Shown: one piece after another, positions 44,101-52,826 of the stretch
Numbering within the stretch: the stretch's first letter is position 1
Layout of the letters: every line of letters starts with the position of its first letter
Source of the DNA: Bacillota bacterium
Lineage (GTDB): Bacteria; Bacillota; Clostridia; Acetivibrionales; JAEXSP01
Assembly: GCA_023453795.1 (NCBI GenBank)
Contig: JAEXSP010000003.1
Coordinates: 1-64,000 of the forward strand
Direction of reading: 5' to 3'
Length of the DNA stretch: 64,000 nucleotides
Translations under genes and position numbers: made by a program
Notes under the pieces: model-generated
Databases searched by the model: none
What the model was told of the DNA's origin: nothing
The model's input: the letters and a program-made list of their open reading frames with translations, nothing else

Positions 44101-46150
44101 CTCTTACGCTGTCATCGGCGGTTATTTGTCCTGATTCGGGAAGTGTTGCATGAGCATAGATGCTTGCATAATTTTCGCCCTGTGCCGACTTTGAGGCAGA
44201 CGGTGTATAACTGACGGTTATTTTGCCGCTGTCATCTGTTTTGCTGCTGGAATTAATGTACTTGTCACCAAAACCGCCGTTTATGTTATAGCCTATATCG
44301 AGATTCGGAAGCCCTGTACCCTCGAAGAAAGACGCTGCAACATCAAATTTCACTGTTTGACCAGGGAAAATTGCCTGCTTGTCTTTGGTTATATCCATCT
44401 TATATGTAGGCTTTGTATAGTTTTCAACGGTAATATATGAGCTTGAAATGGTTTCGTCTCCCTTTTTCAGGGTGAGCTGATATCCACCGGGATCCAGGTT
44501 CGGGAGCGCGAGGCTTCCCTTGAATATCCCGTTTGAACTGGTAAGGTGCTGCACTACTAACGGTTGATTATCGGTTGGAAAATAGTGCAAGCCTATTTTT
44601 GACCTATAGGAAGTTTTGTAGTAAACCCTGTAACCATATCCTATCTCAACAGTGAGCTTGCTTAAATCCTCATTTGAATACCTGTTTTTGACAAGCCCCC
44701 AGAAGTTGACAGTATCATCCGGCTTATAAAGATTGCGATCCATCGATATAAAATTCCAGTACATGCTGTTGTTGCCGTACCAGTTGTAATAACCGCTGTC
44801 TATGAATGAATAATAATTGAGTATGGCAGTCTTTTTGTCTTTAGTAGTTATTTTGAAGAAGGTCTGGTCATAATAACGGTTCTCCCGATCGTCTTCCTTT
44901 ATGGCAGGAGTATTAAAGTAGGCTATGCCTGTCTTGTCTGTATGGTAAGTGCTGTTATTCTTAAGAAGCTTTAACTCGGCACCTTCAATGGGCTTCTTGG
45001 TTGACAGATCGTTGAGCCATACAAGAGTTTTGTTATCGCTCCTCATGATATACATTCCGACATCTGTTACTTCGATAAAGGTCTGGAATTCAAGCTTATC
45101 CCATGTACTATCTATGATATAGTAGCCGGCGGGCAGAACCTGCGGAATCTTTATAAATTGCTGCGTTTTTGGGTTCATCTCGAACTCCTGCTCGAATTCA
45201 ACGACCCTGTTTAATCCGGCAGGCTTAATAAGATTATTTTGATTGCTGTAATATGCCCAGTAGGGGATAGAGTCCTTCTTTTTCAGAGCACTTATAAAAG
45301 AGTCAATATCCTTATATCCGTATACTGTCGTATGAACCTTGACTGAATTGCTCTTGTAGACATTTTTATTTACATAGTAGTTTATAGGCAGACAGGGTTT
45401 CTCTGACGGAGAATATTCGTTTAAACTCTTATTAAAGGAAAAATAGCCTTTATAGCTGTCGTTAACTGATTCGTCAGCCTTCTTAGCTGTTTCAAATGAA
45501 AAAGTATAGTCTTCCTTTAAACTGTAATCGGTGCTATTAAGCTTAAGACCTTTTTTCACTGTTACAGTATAAACTGTTCCTTCCTTTAACTCCTGAGGGA
45601 CGAACACTGCTGCTTTTTTATGAATCTCAAAGGTTCCTTTCACAGAAGGGGAAATAGAGAAATATTTGTCAAGGCTGTCAAAGTCCTCATGAGAAAAGTA
45701 AAGCTCTATGCCTGTATTAACAGGAACATTCGTCGATTTGTCGGCAGGGAAGGCGCTTTCGAGCTTGAAAGGCATACTGGTCTGAAATGACCAGGTTACT
45801 TCATTTTCCTTATCCTTATATAGTATGAAGGTATATACCTTGTTTTGCTCAAGTGCCCTTGAAGGGGTTATGGAATATGAACCGGAACCCTCCAGCCTGA
45901 TAATTGGAGAAGGTTCTCCGTCTATTGTGAGGTTTTCTCTTATTTCATTAACAGGCAGATTCTTCTGAGATTTTAGGCTGAATTTGCTGTCAGGCTTAAC
46001 TCCTGTAGAATCAGAGTCCAAGGGTGTCAGTGAAAAGCCGTTTCTGTAATCATCGGCGTTTGCATTACTTGAATAGCTTGGACTGAAAGTAATGAGCGCA
46101 CTTGCAAGAAGTGCAATTGTCAGTATGCTTACCATTATTCTCTTATACAT
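41123..46150 (-). CDS. Secreted alpha-2-macroglobulin-like protein with Ig-like N-terminus
   Basis: 1675 residues. A signal peptide (about 1-32) is followed by two SbsA/Big_5-type Ig-like domains (about 38-235, e.g. SAFPADKSTNVPVNTGIELYFS). Macroglobulin-type domains come next (MYIMRSDNKTLVWLNDLSTKKPIEGA, WGLVKNRYS). The central A2M region is DNITSWRVTLSGVTTD and a helical domain follows. The thioester site expected as C-x-E-Q reads C1256-GNRI-D-Q1262, with the spacing broken, so a classical thioester is unlikely. Bacterial A2Ms trap proteases, but non-thioester forms may have other surface roles. GGAGGT precedes the ATG. No penicillin-binding protein partner is adjacent. Confidence 0.85.
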   Translation of the reverse strand: MYKRIMVSILTIALLASALITFSPSYSSNANADDYRNGFSLTPLDSDSTGVKPDSKFSLKSQKNLPVNEIRENLTIDGEPSPIIRLEGSGSYSITPSRALEQNKVYTFILYKDKENEVTWSFQTSMPFKLESAFPADKSTNVPVNTGIELYFSHEDFDSLDKYFSISPSVKGTFEIHKKAAVFVPQELKEGTVYTVTVKKGLKLNSTDYSLKEDYTFSFETAKKADESVNDSYKGYFSFNKSLNEYSPSEKPCLPINYYVNKNVYKSNSVKVHTTVYGYKDIDSFISALKKKDSIPYWAYYSNQNNLIKPAGLNRVVEFEQEFEMNPKTQQFIKIPQVLPAGYYIIDSTWDKLEFQTFIEVTDVGMYIMRSDNKTLVWLNDLSTKKPIEGAELKLLKNNSTYHTDKTGIAYFNTPAIKEDDRENRYYDQTFFKITTKDKKTAILNYYSFIDSGYYNWYGNNSMYWNFISMDRNLYKPDDTVNFWGLVKNRYSNEDLSKLTVEIGYGYRVYYKTSYRSKIGLHYFPTDNQPLVVQHLTSSNGIFKGSLALPNLDPGGYQLTLKKGDETISSSYITVENYTKPTYKMDITKDKQAIFPGQTVKFDVAASFFEGTGLPNLDIGYNINGGFGDKYINSSSKTDDSGKITVSYTPSASKSAQGENYASIYAHATLPESGQITADDSVRVFVNDVNVNISTDMKKNKKTINAVLNDITLDRLNNGTAKDYSDYLSKPTAGKELKGTVYRNTWVKVADGQYYDFINKVTRKTYRYDLHKEAVKQFSMTTDKDGKTSAVFDLPDIEDSYYTAEVFCTDNSGRNMKFSVYFGENYLYDYNSYNDTRYYLFGKDQAYKSGQVVSLTFKKGKTALPEGKYLYIKSQNGIREYTASSKPIYSFAMSDKYAPNIYVTGIYFNGTTYIESELFNAAFDYQEKELTISAKADKTSYKPGDTVTIKINAKDKSGKPKKAVINASIVDEALFKLQEQYFDTLSALYSSVPSGIDFSYESHVNSGIESANRLSGSSGATYSLNDIAADEAAPTNWKMQSSKKEAAHAPASVRQDFKDTAYFNTITTDNKGYGELTFKIPDNITSWRVTLSGVTTDLSGGSNKVSLKVTLPFFINSSFNTTYLAGDKPVLGATAYGSKLKAGDKVHFEVSSSSDPSMVVKGEGAAFDRVDIPLWKLNEGKDGIIIKAYTDNGLSDALKQEINVIESYHQIDAAQYYDLKPGIQIQGGESGITRLIFLDKSRGMFLPELTHLMYTCGNRIDQKLSNIVASDLIKKYFKDSDIEPWETSFNPKDYQKSDGGLALLPYGNSEADLTAKLAAFVKDDVNAAKLKEYFYDILYGDSSGIKGNALYGLSVLKEPVLLELDKAAKVSNASIKDMLYIALAYCQLGEIPKAQKIYNELILKNIEEFKPYFRVNTGSDNDDILECTSLASILAAKLDMPQKEGLYNYCISNYTQDILINIEKLLYINEEIGKHKEGTVKISYSLYDKTETKELNNGQMFALKIPSQNLSQFKVNSVEGEVSLVSLYKQGVTEISKTDDNISVSRSYTIYGDDSAATTTFKKDDIVKVHISWDAGKKALDGSYQITDYLPSGLKPIDSPALMGVNDDDYYCYYNIDGQKVTFYVYKNDDGDYRDLTYYARVVSPGTYTADGTIIQSMSSKDSINVSNVDIVEIK

Positions 46151-46342
46151 CGTTTTCTACCTCCAGGACTTCATTTTATCATAGTATGCAATATATGTAA
46201 CTTTATATATTAGACCTGCAGTTGGAAAGAAAAGTTCCGTGAATTTGATAATATTTAAACGCTATTAATCAATCCGTAAACATTAGTTAAAACCTTGATT
46301 TTTCCAAGCTTGCAGGTGCATGTGCGCAGCGGGAAATATTCC

Positions 46343-46397
46343 TTGACAACTGTGTATACACAGTATTATACTGTATATATGGGTGTATACACAGTAT
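46343..46397 (+). promoter_or_regulatory. Promoter and twin operators of the GntR/ABC operon
   Basis: A perfect -35 TTGACA (46343-46348) and -10 TATACT (46367-46372) are 18 bases apart. A 15-base direct repeat GTGTATACACAGTAT occurs at 46352-46366, within the spacer, and at 46383-46397, just after the start of transcription. The copies are 31 bases apart, about three helical turns. The core of each is palindromic (TGTGTATACACA; GTGTATACAC). This is the expected arrangement for autorepression by the YtrA-type regulator. Confidence 0.85.
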
Positions 46398-46425
46398 AAT
46401 TGTACAATTATTATGAGGTGATCAA

Positions 46426-46800
46426 TTGAATATAACACTTTTAAACAGCGACCCTTCTCCTTTATACGAGCAGATAGAGAAACAGGTCATTGAACAGATG
46501 ATGAACGGGAAGCTTGCACCGGGTGAATTGCTGCCTTCAATAAGAGTGCTTGCCAAAGAGCTTGGGATAAGTGTGATTACTGTAAAAAAGGCTTATGAAG
46601 ACCTTGAAAGGTCAGGTTATATAATAACCAAGGCTGGAAAGGGTTCGTTTATAGCCCAGGCGGGAGCAGAGTTCGTAAAGGAGTCCAAATTAAAGGATAT
46701 TCAAGGATGCTTTGAAAAAGGTATCGAATTGTGCAGGACAATTGATATGAGCTATGACGACATTATAAAGACGTTTAAGGTCATACTGGATGAAAAGTAA
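46426..46800 (+). CDS. GntR-family regulator, YtrA subfamily
   Basis: 124 residues: an N-terminal winged helix (PLYEQIEKQVIEQMMNGKLAPGELLPSIRVLAKELGISVITVKKAYEDLERSGYI region, about 13-65) and a short helical tail with no sensor domain, as in YtrA. The start is TTG at 46426 with GAGGTGA upstream. The stop overlaps the first frame of the ABC gene. Such repressors control their own ABC operon, often in response to cell-wall-active agents. Here the operators at 46352 and 46383 fit. Confidence 0.92.
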   Translation: MNITLLNSDPSPLYEQIEKQVIEQMMNGKLAPGELLPSIRVLAKELGISVITVKKAYEDLERSGYIITKAGKGSFIAQAGAEFVKESKLKDIQGCFEKGIELCRTIDMSYDDIIKTFKVILDEK

Positions 46801-46814
46801 TGGAGGGTGGTTTT

Positions 46815-47696
46815 ATGGATGAATCCATATTGAAAGTAGAAGGTCTGGTAAAAAGCTACGATAAGTTTTCCTTGAAGGAGGTAAATCTTGAGATACCCAA
46901 GGGGTATATAATGGGGTTTGTAGGGAGAAACGGAGCAGGAAAAAGTACTACAATAAAATGCATAATGAATTTGATAGGCTTTGATAAGGGGAAGATCGAG
47001 GTGTTTGGCCTTGATAACAGAAAAAATTCTATTTTAATAAAAAACCGCATTGGATATGTAAGCGAAGAGCAGTATTTCTATGAGGATATGACTGTAGAGT
47101 GGATTGGAAGGTTCACAGGGAGTTTTTATTCCCGGTGGGACAGCAAACAGTTTGATTCTCTCCTGAAAAAATTTGATATTGACTCTAGTAAAAAAATCAA
47201 GGAGCTTTCCAAGGGAATGAGAATGAAGCTGTCTCTTGCACTTGCCTTGTCACATAAGCCGGAGCTTTTAATTCTTGATGAACCAACATCCGGACTTGAC
47301 CCTGTGATAAGAAGCGAGCTGTTGGAGATGTTTCTGGAGATAATCCAGGATGAAAGCTGTTCCATACTCTTCTCGTCGCACATCACATCTGATATAGAGA
47401 AAATTGCTGATTATGTGACGATCATAGACGATGGGAGAATCATCATGAGTGACGATAAGGATCTCATCATGGACAAATGGAAAATTATAAAAGCTGATAA
47501 CGAATATCGAACTGAGGAAATATGCAGGAGGCTTGTGGGAGTGAGAAAAGGGGAATTTGGCTTTAGCGGGCTGACGGACGATCTTGTTTCTTTTGCGAGA
47601 GAATTCAGGAATGCCTTCCCCGGTGCAAATTTCAAAACAGAAAAGATCAGTATGGACGAATTGCTGGTAAGAGTAGTGAAGGATGGTGAATGTTAG
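46815..47696 (+). CDS. ABC transporter ATP-binding protein
   Basis: 293 residues: Walker A is GRNGAGKST, the signature region is KELSKGMRMKLSLALAL (degenerate LSGGQ, as in YtrB/EcsA-type proteins), and Walker B is LLILDEPTSGLDP. The ATG at 46815 has GGAGGGTGG upstream. The longer frame from 46800 is less likely. The permease gene follows with no gap. Export or resistance function is inferred from the GntR context. Confidence 0.92.
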   Translation: MDESILKVEGLVKSYDKFSLKEVNLEIPKGYIMGFVGRNGAGKSTTIKCIMNLIGFDKGKIEVFGLDNRKNSILIKNRIGYVSEEQYFYEDMTVEWIGRFTGSFYSRWDSKQFDSLLKKFDIDSSKKIKELSKGMRMKLSLALALSHKPELLILDEPTSGLDPVIRSELLEMFLEIIQDESCSILFSSHITSDIEKIADYVTIIDDGRIIMSDDKDLIMDKWKIIKADNEYRTEEICRRLVGVRKGEFGFSGLTDDLVSFAREFRNAFPGANFKTEKISMDELLVRVVKDGEC

Positions 47697-48353
47697 ATGC
47701 GTCAGCTAATTATAAAGGATTTTGCAGTCCAAAAGAAAATTATTGTTTTTTTTGTACTGTTTGTAATAGGTTTTACACTGGCCTTTAATGTGGATGAAAA
47801 GAACGGAAATTTTAATGCCTTTTTACTGTATTTGGTCTGTATTCCAACCTATAGCTTCGTGACCAGAGTTGTTGTGGAAGAAGAAAAAAACAATACAATC
47901 AGGTTTCTGGATTCCCTTCCGGTTACAAGAGACAGTATCGTCTGCTCAAGATATTTGTCAGTGCTTGGGTATACATTATTGAATCTTATTGCTTTCACTT
48001 CGGTTGACTATCTGTCCAGACTATTTGTATTCGGCAATACGGAAAATACATTAAGAGATTTGGCTGTTGAAACATTCTTTAATCTTATCCTTATGCTTGT
48101 AAATTCGGTTTACCTTCCTTTTATATATAAGTTTGGCTATAAAAAAGCTGCCATGGTAAATACATTAGCCTTAGTAGCCATATTTGCAATCATTGGCGCT
48201 ATAAGCTCTGGCTTTAAGATCTCATCCCCGGATTTTGCAAACAGTTTGATGAAACCTATTAATATTACTTCTGTTATCATATTGGTATTAGCATTATATC
48301 TTGCTTCAATGGAAGTATCTATTGCTTTGTTTAAACGAAGAAATTTATATTGA
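47697..48353 (+). CDS. ABC-2 type permease
   Basis: 218 residues with about six TM segments (for example IIVFFVLFVIGFTLAF near the start and VIILVLALYLASMEVSIALF near the end) and the soluble loop VVEEEKNNTIRFLDSLPVTRDSIV, typical of the small ABC2_membrane_5 permeases. It starts on the base after the ATPase stop. It should dimerise in the membrane to form the transport path. Confidence 0.9.
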   Translation: MRQLIIKDFAVQKKIIVFFVLFVIGFTLAFNVDEKNGNFNAFLLYLVCIPTYSFVTRVVVEEEKNNTIRFLDSLPVTRDSIVCSRYLSVLGYTLLNLIAFTSVDYLSRLFVFGNTENTLRDLAVETFFNLILMLVNSVYLPFIYKFGYKKAAMVNTLALVAIFAIIGAISSGFKISSPDFANSLMKPINITSVIILVLALYLASMEVSIALFKRRNLY

Positions 48354-48432
48354 TGATATTTATGTTGTTTATAAAGAAAGATATGGATATAATAAAAAAA
48401 GCAATTAATAAATCAGGGATCCGGAGGGTTTT

Positions 48433-49602
48433 ATGTCTAAGATGCAGCTTATTGCTACAACTGCCTTTGGAATAGAGGCTGTTGCAGGGAGAGAATTAAA
48501 AAAGCTGGGCTACGAAGATCAGCTTATAGAAAACGGAAAGGTTACTTTTGCCGGTGATGAAAATGCGATCTGCCGGACAAACCTGTGGCTTAGGACAGCG
48601 GACAGGGTTCTTTTAAAAATGGGAGAGTTCAAAGCTCTTTCCTTCGAAGAACTGTTTGAAAAGACAAAAGCTCTTCCGTGGGAAGATTGGATATCTGAGG
48701 ACGCAGAATTTCCTGTCGAAGGAAAATCTATAGATTCGAAGCTTTTCAGTGTTCCCGACTGCCAGGCAATAGTAAAGAAGGCGGTTGTTGAAAGGCTTAA
48801 AACAAAATATAAGCGTGACTGGTTTGAGGAACAAGGGCCGAAATACAGGATTGAAGTAGCTTTGCTGAAAGACATGGCTACATTGACTATAGATACCAGC
48901 GGAGCGGGACTTCACAAAAGGGGATATAGAAAACTGGTTAGCGGTGCACCGTTGAAGGAGACGCTTGCTTGCGCAATGCTTCTTATAAGCAGATGGAACA
49001 AGGACAGGATACTGGTTGACCCCTTCTGCGGTTCAGGCACTATACCGATTGAAGCCGCAATGATAGGCAGGAATATTGCCCCGGGGCTTAAAAGGGAATT
49101 TGCAGCCGAGGCATGGCCGTCCATTCCCAAAAAGCTGTGGCTGGCAGCCAGAGAAGAAGCAAATGACTTGATTGAAAATGAACGTGAACTCAGAATTCAT
49201 GGTTCCGACATAAACGATGAGGTAATGAGTCTTGCGCGTTACCATGCGAAACAGGCTGGAGTTGAAACAGGTATTCATTTACAGCGGATGCCGATGTCGG
49301 AATTAAGATCCAGATACAAGTATGGCTTTATTATCTGCAACCCTCCTTATGGCGAGCGTCTTGGCGAAATGAAGGAGATAGAAAAACTGTACAAGCAGAT
49401 GGGAACAGTTTTTAGTTCCTTGGATTCGTGGTCTTACTATGTTATTACCTCACATCCTGAATTTGAGAAGTTGTTTGGCAGAAGGGCGGATAAAAAAAGG
49501 AAGCTTTATAACGGCAGGCTTATGTGCAACTATTACCAGTTCTTTGGACCGCCGCCGCCAAAAATGTCAGTTGAAAGAGGACAATTTACACCGGATAGTT
49601 AA
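48433..49602 (+). CDS. rlmL: THUMP-domain 23S rRNA methyltransferase (RlmL-like)
   Basis: 389 residues. A THUMP RNA-binding domain (about 45-160) precedes a SAM-dependent N2-guanine methyltransferase domain with DPFCGSGTIPIEAA (motif I), GSDIND and the catalytic NPPYG. The known target of the family is G2445 of 23S rRNA. It corresponds to the N-terminal half of E. coli RlmKL and to Bacillus YpsC. A single gene; GGAGGG precedes the ATG. Confidence 0.9.
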   Translation: MSKMQLIATTAFGIEAVAGRELKKLGYEDQLIENGKVTFAGDENAICRTNLWLRTADRVLLKMGEFKALSFEELFEKTKALPWEDWISEDAEFPVEGKSIDSKLFSVPDCQAIVKKAVVERLKTKYKRDWFEEQGPKYRIEVALLKDMATLTIDTSGAGLHKRGYRKLVSGAPLKETLACAMLLISRWNKDRILVDPFCGSGTIPIEAAMIGRNIAPGLKREFAAEAWPSIPKKLWLAAREEANDLIENERELRIHGSDINDEVMSLARYHAKQAGVETGIHLQRMPMSELRSRYKYGFIICNPPYGERLGEMKEIEKLYKQMGTVFSSLDSWSYYVITSHPEFEKLFGRRADKKRKLYNGRLMCNYYQFFGPPPPKMSVERGQFTPDS

Positions 49603-49698
49603 AATTCTGTTTTAATTTATTTTATATAGTGGTTAAATTTTATAGGGATAACAGTTTTTATTAGGTTTGACTTCTGCCAACTAATATATTAATATAGA

Positions 49699-49723
49699 AC
49701 AAAGGCGGAACTGCCGTTTTTGT
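49699..49723 (+). promoter_or_regulatory. Hairpin in the aroA leader
   Basis: ACAAAGGCGG (49699-49708) pairs with CCGTTTTTGT (49714-49723), with two G-U pairs, around a five-base loop. It ends 23 bases before the aroA start. It could be a weak terminator or attenuator; no classical antiterminator is evident. The rest of 49603-49746 is AT-rich. Confidence 0.4.
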
Positions 49724-49746
49724 AGCATGGTAGAAAGGGAAAAACT

Positions 49747-51021
49747 ATGATTTTGAAAGTCTGTAAATCAATTACCGGGGGAAGAGTAAGAATCCCCGGT
49801 TCTAAATCTCATACCATCAGGGCTCTTTTTATTGCCGGTCTTGCCAAGGGAAAGTCTGTAATTTCCGATCCTTTAGTCTCAAACGATGCCTTATCCGGGG
49901 TAGAAGTGTGCAGGGCTTTAGGGGCAGATATATCCATAGAACCAAATAAGTATATCGTACATGGTTTCGGCGGGATACCTCATATTCCTTCTGATGTTGT
50001 AGATGTGGGGAACTCAGGAACTACCTTGAGATTTGGAGTTATGACCGCTGCTTTAGCGGATGGCTATACAGTCTTCACGGGAGACCATCAAATCAGAAAA
50101 AGGCCGCTGGGTCCGTTAATTGAGGCAATAAACAATCTGGGCGGGGCAGCCTTTTCAACAAGGAACAACGGCATGGCACCGGTAGTTGTAAAGGGCAGAG
50201 CGGCAGGTGGAAAAACACACCTGGATTCAGTTACGTCCCAATTTCTTTCGTCTTTATTGGTAAACTGCCCGCTTCTTGAGAAGGATACAGAGGTATCTCT
50301 TATCAGGCTTAATGAAGTTCCGTATGTTGAAATGACCTTATGGTGGCTTGATAAACAGGGTATCAGATACAGCAATGACAATTTTAAAAATTTCATGATT
50401 TACGGAAGTCAGGAGTATAAGCCTTTTGACATTACTATTCCCGGAGATTTTTCTTCGGCAACTTTTTTTGCAGTTCTGGCTGCAATTTCAGGCTGCGAGA
50501 TATTGCTTGAAAACCTTGATATGACTGATCCTCAGGGCGACAAAGCAGTTCTTTCGATTTTGGAAAGCATGGGGGCAGTGATAACCTATGAAGAGAATTC
50601 CATCAGAGTGAAAGGTAATGGGCTTAAGGGGATGGAGATAGACATGAATTCAATACCGGATGCATTGCCTGCAATGGCCGTGGCCGGATGCTTTGCCGAG
50701 GGAGAGACCAGACTTGTCAATGTACCCCAGGCCAGGCTCAAGGAGACCGACAGAATACGTGTCATGTTTGAAGAATTGTCTAAAATGGGAGCGGATATTG
50801 AAGAGCTTCCGGACGGACTTGTTATAAAGAAAAGCCGGTTGAAGGGATGCAGGGTAAAAGGACATTATGATCACCGTATTGTTATGGCTCTTGCAGTTGC
50901 CGGACTGAATATAGACGGGGACACGATCATTGATACCGCAGAAGCAATGAATGTAACCTTCCCCGAATTTGTCGAGCTGGTTCATTCATGCGGCGGAAAT
51001 GCAGAACTGACCGAAGGTTGA
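49747..51021 (+). CDS. aroA: 3-phosphoshikimate 1-carboxyvinyltransferase (EPSP synthase)
   Basis: 424 residues, the usual length. It adds the enolpyruvyl group of PEP to shikimate-3-phosphate. Motifs are GSKSHTIRAL (Lys and Ser of the active site), VGNSGTTLRF (family signature 1), GDFSSATFF and RLKETDRI (signature 2). First of three aro genes in one operon (aroA-aroK-aroC), with a 16-base gap to aroK. Confidence 0.96.
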   Translation: MILKVCKSITGGRVRIPGSKSHTIRALFIAGLAKGKSVISDPLVSNDALSGVEVCRALGADISIEPNKYIVHGFGGIPHIPSDVVDVGNSGTTLRFGVMTAALADGYTVFTGDHQIRKRPLGPLIEAINNLGGAAFSTRNNGMAPVVVKGRAAGGKTHLDSVTSQFLSSLLVNCPLLEKDTEVSLIRLNEVPYVEMTLWWLDKQGIRYSNDNFKNFMIYGSQEYKPFDITIPGDFSSATFFAVLAAISGCEILLENLDMTDPQGDKAVLSILESMGAVITYEENSIRVKGNGLKGMEIDMNSIPDALPAMAVAGCFAEGETRLVNVPQARLKETDRIRVMFEELSKMGADIEELPDGLVIKKSRLKGCRVKGHYDHRIVMALAVAGLNIDGDTIIDTAEAMNVTFPEFVELVHSCGGNAELTEG

Positions 51022-51037
51022 TAAAAGGGGAACGGGA

Positions 51038-51535
51038 ATGAAAAATAACATTGTGCTTATAGGTATGCCAAGCTCAGGCAAAACTACTACAGGCAAGGTG
51101 ATTGCCGATATCAAGGGAATGAATTTTGTTGATACCGATCGGCTGATAGAAAAAAAATCCGGCATTTCCTGCAGAGATATAGTAAGAACCCAAGGACTAA
51201 ACACATTTCTTGAAATTCAGCAGGAAGCTATTATGGAATTGAATGCAGACAACCATGTGATTGCAACAGGCGGCGGAGCCATTTACAGCGAGGCTGCGAT
51301 GGGCTGTCTGAAAAAAGACGGTTTTGTTGCGTTCCTGAAGCTTGACTATGAAGAGCTTATGAACAGGCTGGAGCCCGGTAGACGGTTTGCCCGGAATGAA
51401 GGTCAGTCAATGGCGGATGTATATAAAGAAAGAATGCCCTTATATGAAAAATATGCAGATATAATAATTAATTGTTCAGGAAAGAGGCCTGACGAAATTG
51501 CTAAGGAAATAATTGATGCATTCGAGGTGATATAA
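51038..51535 (+). CDS. aroK: Shikimate kinase
   Basis: 165 residues with a P-loop GMPSSGKTT, DTDRLIE (shikimate-binding Asp), ATGGGA (the conserved GGG) and the lid LEPGRRFA. It makes shikimate-3-phosphate from ATP, one step before AroA. It lies between aroA and aroC. GGGGAACGGG precedes the ATG. The stop is one base before the aroC start. Confidence 0.95.
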   Translation: MKNNIVLIGMPSSGKTTTGKVIADIKGMNFVDTDRLIEKKSGISCRDIVRTQGLNTFLEIQQEAIMELNADNHVIATGGGAIYSEAAMGCLKKDGFVAFLKLDYEELMNRLEPGRRFARNEGQSMADVYKERMPLYEKYADIIINCSGKRPDEIAKEIIDAFEVI

Positions 51536-51536
51536 A

Positions 51537-52715
51537 ATGATGGGAAATACTTTTGGCAGGATGTTCCGGGTTACAACAAGCGGAGAATCCTATGCAGGCG
51601 GTTTTCGTAAAAGTCCGGGAATACCGAAGGAATTGTATGGCGGCTTAATGACCATTGTTGACGGTGTTCCGCCGGGATTGAAAATAACAAGTGAAATAAT
51701 TCAGGAAGAGCTTGATAAAAGAAGGCCGGGACAGTCAGAGCTTGATACTCCTAGGAAGGAAAAGGACAGAGTTTATATTTTTTCCGGCGTTATGGAAAAT
51801 GACCTTTCATCAGGCGCACCTGTAGGTATGATAATTCCTAACGGTGATATTGAAGATGAACATATACAAAAGCATTTAAGCTATAAAAGGATTGTCAGGC
51901 CGGGTCAGGCTGGGTATACATTTCACAAAAAATACGGTCAGTTTGCAGATGTTATAGGTGCTGGACGAGCATCGGGAAGGGAAACTGCTTCCCGGGTGGC
52001 TGCAGGTGCCATTGCAAAGATTGTGCTGGATTCGATGGGTATAGACGTAATTGCTTTTACAACAGAGATACATGGAATCAAAGCCGGAGAGATTACATAT
52101 GAAACAGCTAAAGCGAACTATAGGAAAAATGAACTGAATTGTCCTGATCTTGAAAAGGCGAGGGAAATGATAGATGAACTCCTTAAGATTAAGGCGGAGG
52201 GAGATTCTGCAGGCGGAGTTGTCGAAGTGATAGCAAAAGGTGTTCCGGCTGGACTGGGAGAGCCTGTTTTTGATAAGCTCAGCGCAACAATAGCGCATGC
52301 TTTGATGTCTATCGGGGCTGTTAAAGGCATAGAATTCGGTGCAGGCTTCAGGCACAGCGAAATGAAAGGATCGGAATCAAACGACACTCCTTATTATGAT
52401 AGCGAAACAGGAAGAGTCAGGTTTAGAACCAATAGGGCGGGAGGTCTGCTCGGAGGCATCTCGAACGGGGAGGAAATAAGGATAAGGCTTGCTATAAAGC
52501 CTACACCGACTATAACAGTAAAACAGTCTACAGTTGATTTGGATAAGCTGGAAGATGTATCGGCAGAATTCAGGACACGAAATGATCCTAGCGTCTGCCC
52601 TAGAATTTACCCTGTATGCGAGGCTATGGTAAGAATTGCCATACTGGATGCGTTATTTATGGCTAAAGGGACAAGAGAATTATGCAATATTGATGAAAAA
52701 TGGGATAAAATATAA
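51537..52715 (+). CDS. aroC: Chorismate synthase
   Basis: 392 residues. FMN-dependent enzyme eliminating phosphate from EPSP to give chorismate. Landmarks: MGNTFGRMFRVTTSGESYAGG, RPGQAGYTFHKKYG, GAGRASGRETASRVAAGAIAK and RTNRAGGLLGGISNGE. GAGGTGA precedes tandem ATGs at 51537 and 51540. The usual His of GESHG is Tyr (GESYAGG), as seen in a subset of clostridial AroC. I have not checked how common this is. Confidence 0.94.
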   Translation: MMGNTFGRMFRVTTSGESYAGGFRKSPGIPKELYGGLMTIVDGVPPGLKITSEIIQEELDKRRPGQSELDTPRKEKDRVYIFSGVMENDLSSGAPVGMIIPNGDIEDEHIQKHLSYKRIVRPGQAGYTFHKKYGQFADVIGAGRASGRETASRVAAGAIAKIVLDSMGIDVIAFTTEIHGIKAGEITYETAKANYRKNELNCPDLEKAREMIDELLKIKAEGDSAGGVVEVIAKGVPAGLGEPVFDKLSATIAHALMSIGAVKGIEFGAGFRHSEMKGSESNDTPYYDSETGRVRFRTNRAGGLLGGISNGEEIRIRLAIKPTPTITVKQSTVDLDKLEDVSAEFRTRNDPSVCPRIYPVCEAMVRIAILDALFMAKGTRELCNIDEKWDKI

Positions 52716-52760
52716 AGCAAGCAAAAAATCTGCATTTTTTAATCAAAAATACGTAAATTT

Positions 52761-52787
52761 AAAGGAATTTGGATTTTAATATCGAAT
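52761..52787 (+). promoter_or_regulatory. Sigma-H-type promoter of spo0A
   Basis: AAAGGAATT (52761-52769) fits the sigma-H -35 consensus RNAGGAWWW at every position. ATCGAAT (52781-52787) fits the -10 consensus RNNGAAT. They are 11 bases apart, as the consensus demands, and 40 bases before the spo0A start. Confidence 0.75.
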
Positions 52788-52826
52788 AATATATTCATTA
52801 AGTTATTTTATAGGGGTATGACTTGT

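Noticed and set aside
46183..46342. Repeats between the macroglobulin and GntR genes
   Set aside because: Only AT-rich sequence and a minus-strand TTACAT-16-TAAAAT promoter-like pair near 46177-46204 were seen; no repeat structure.
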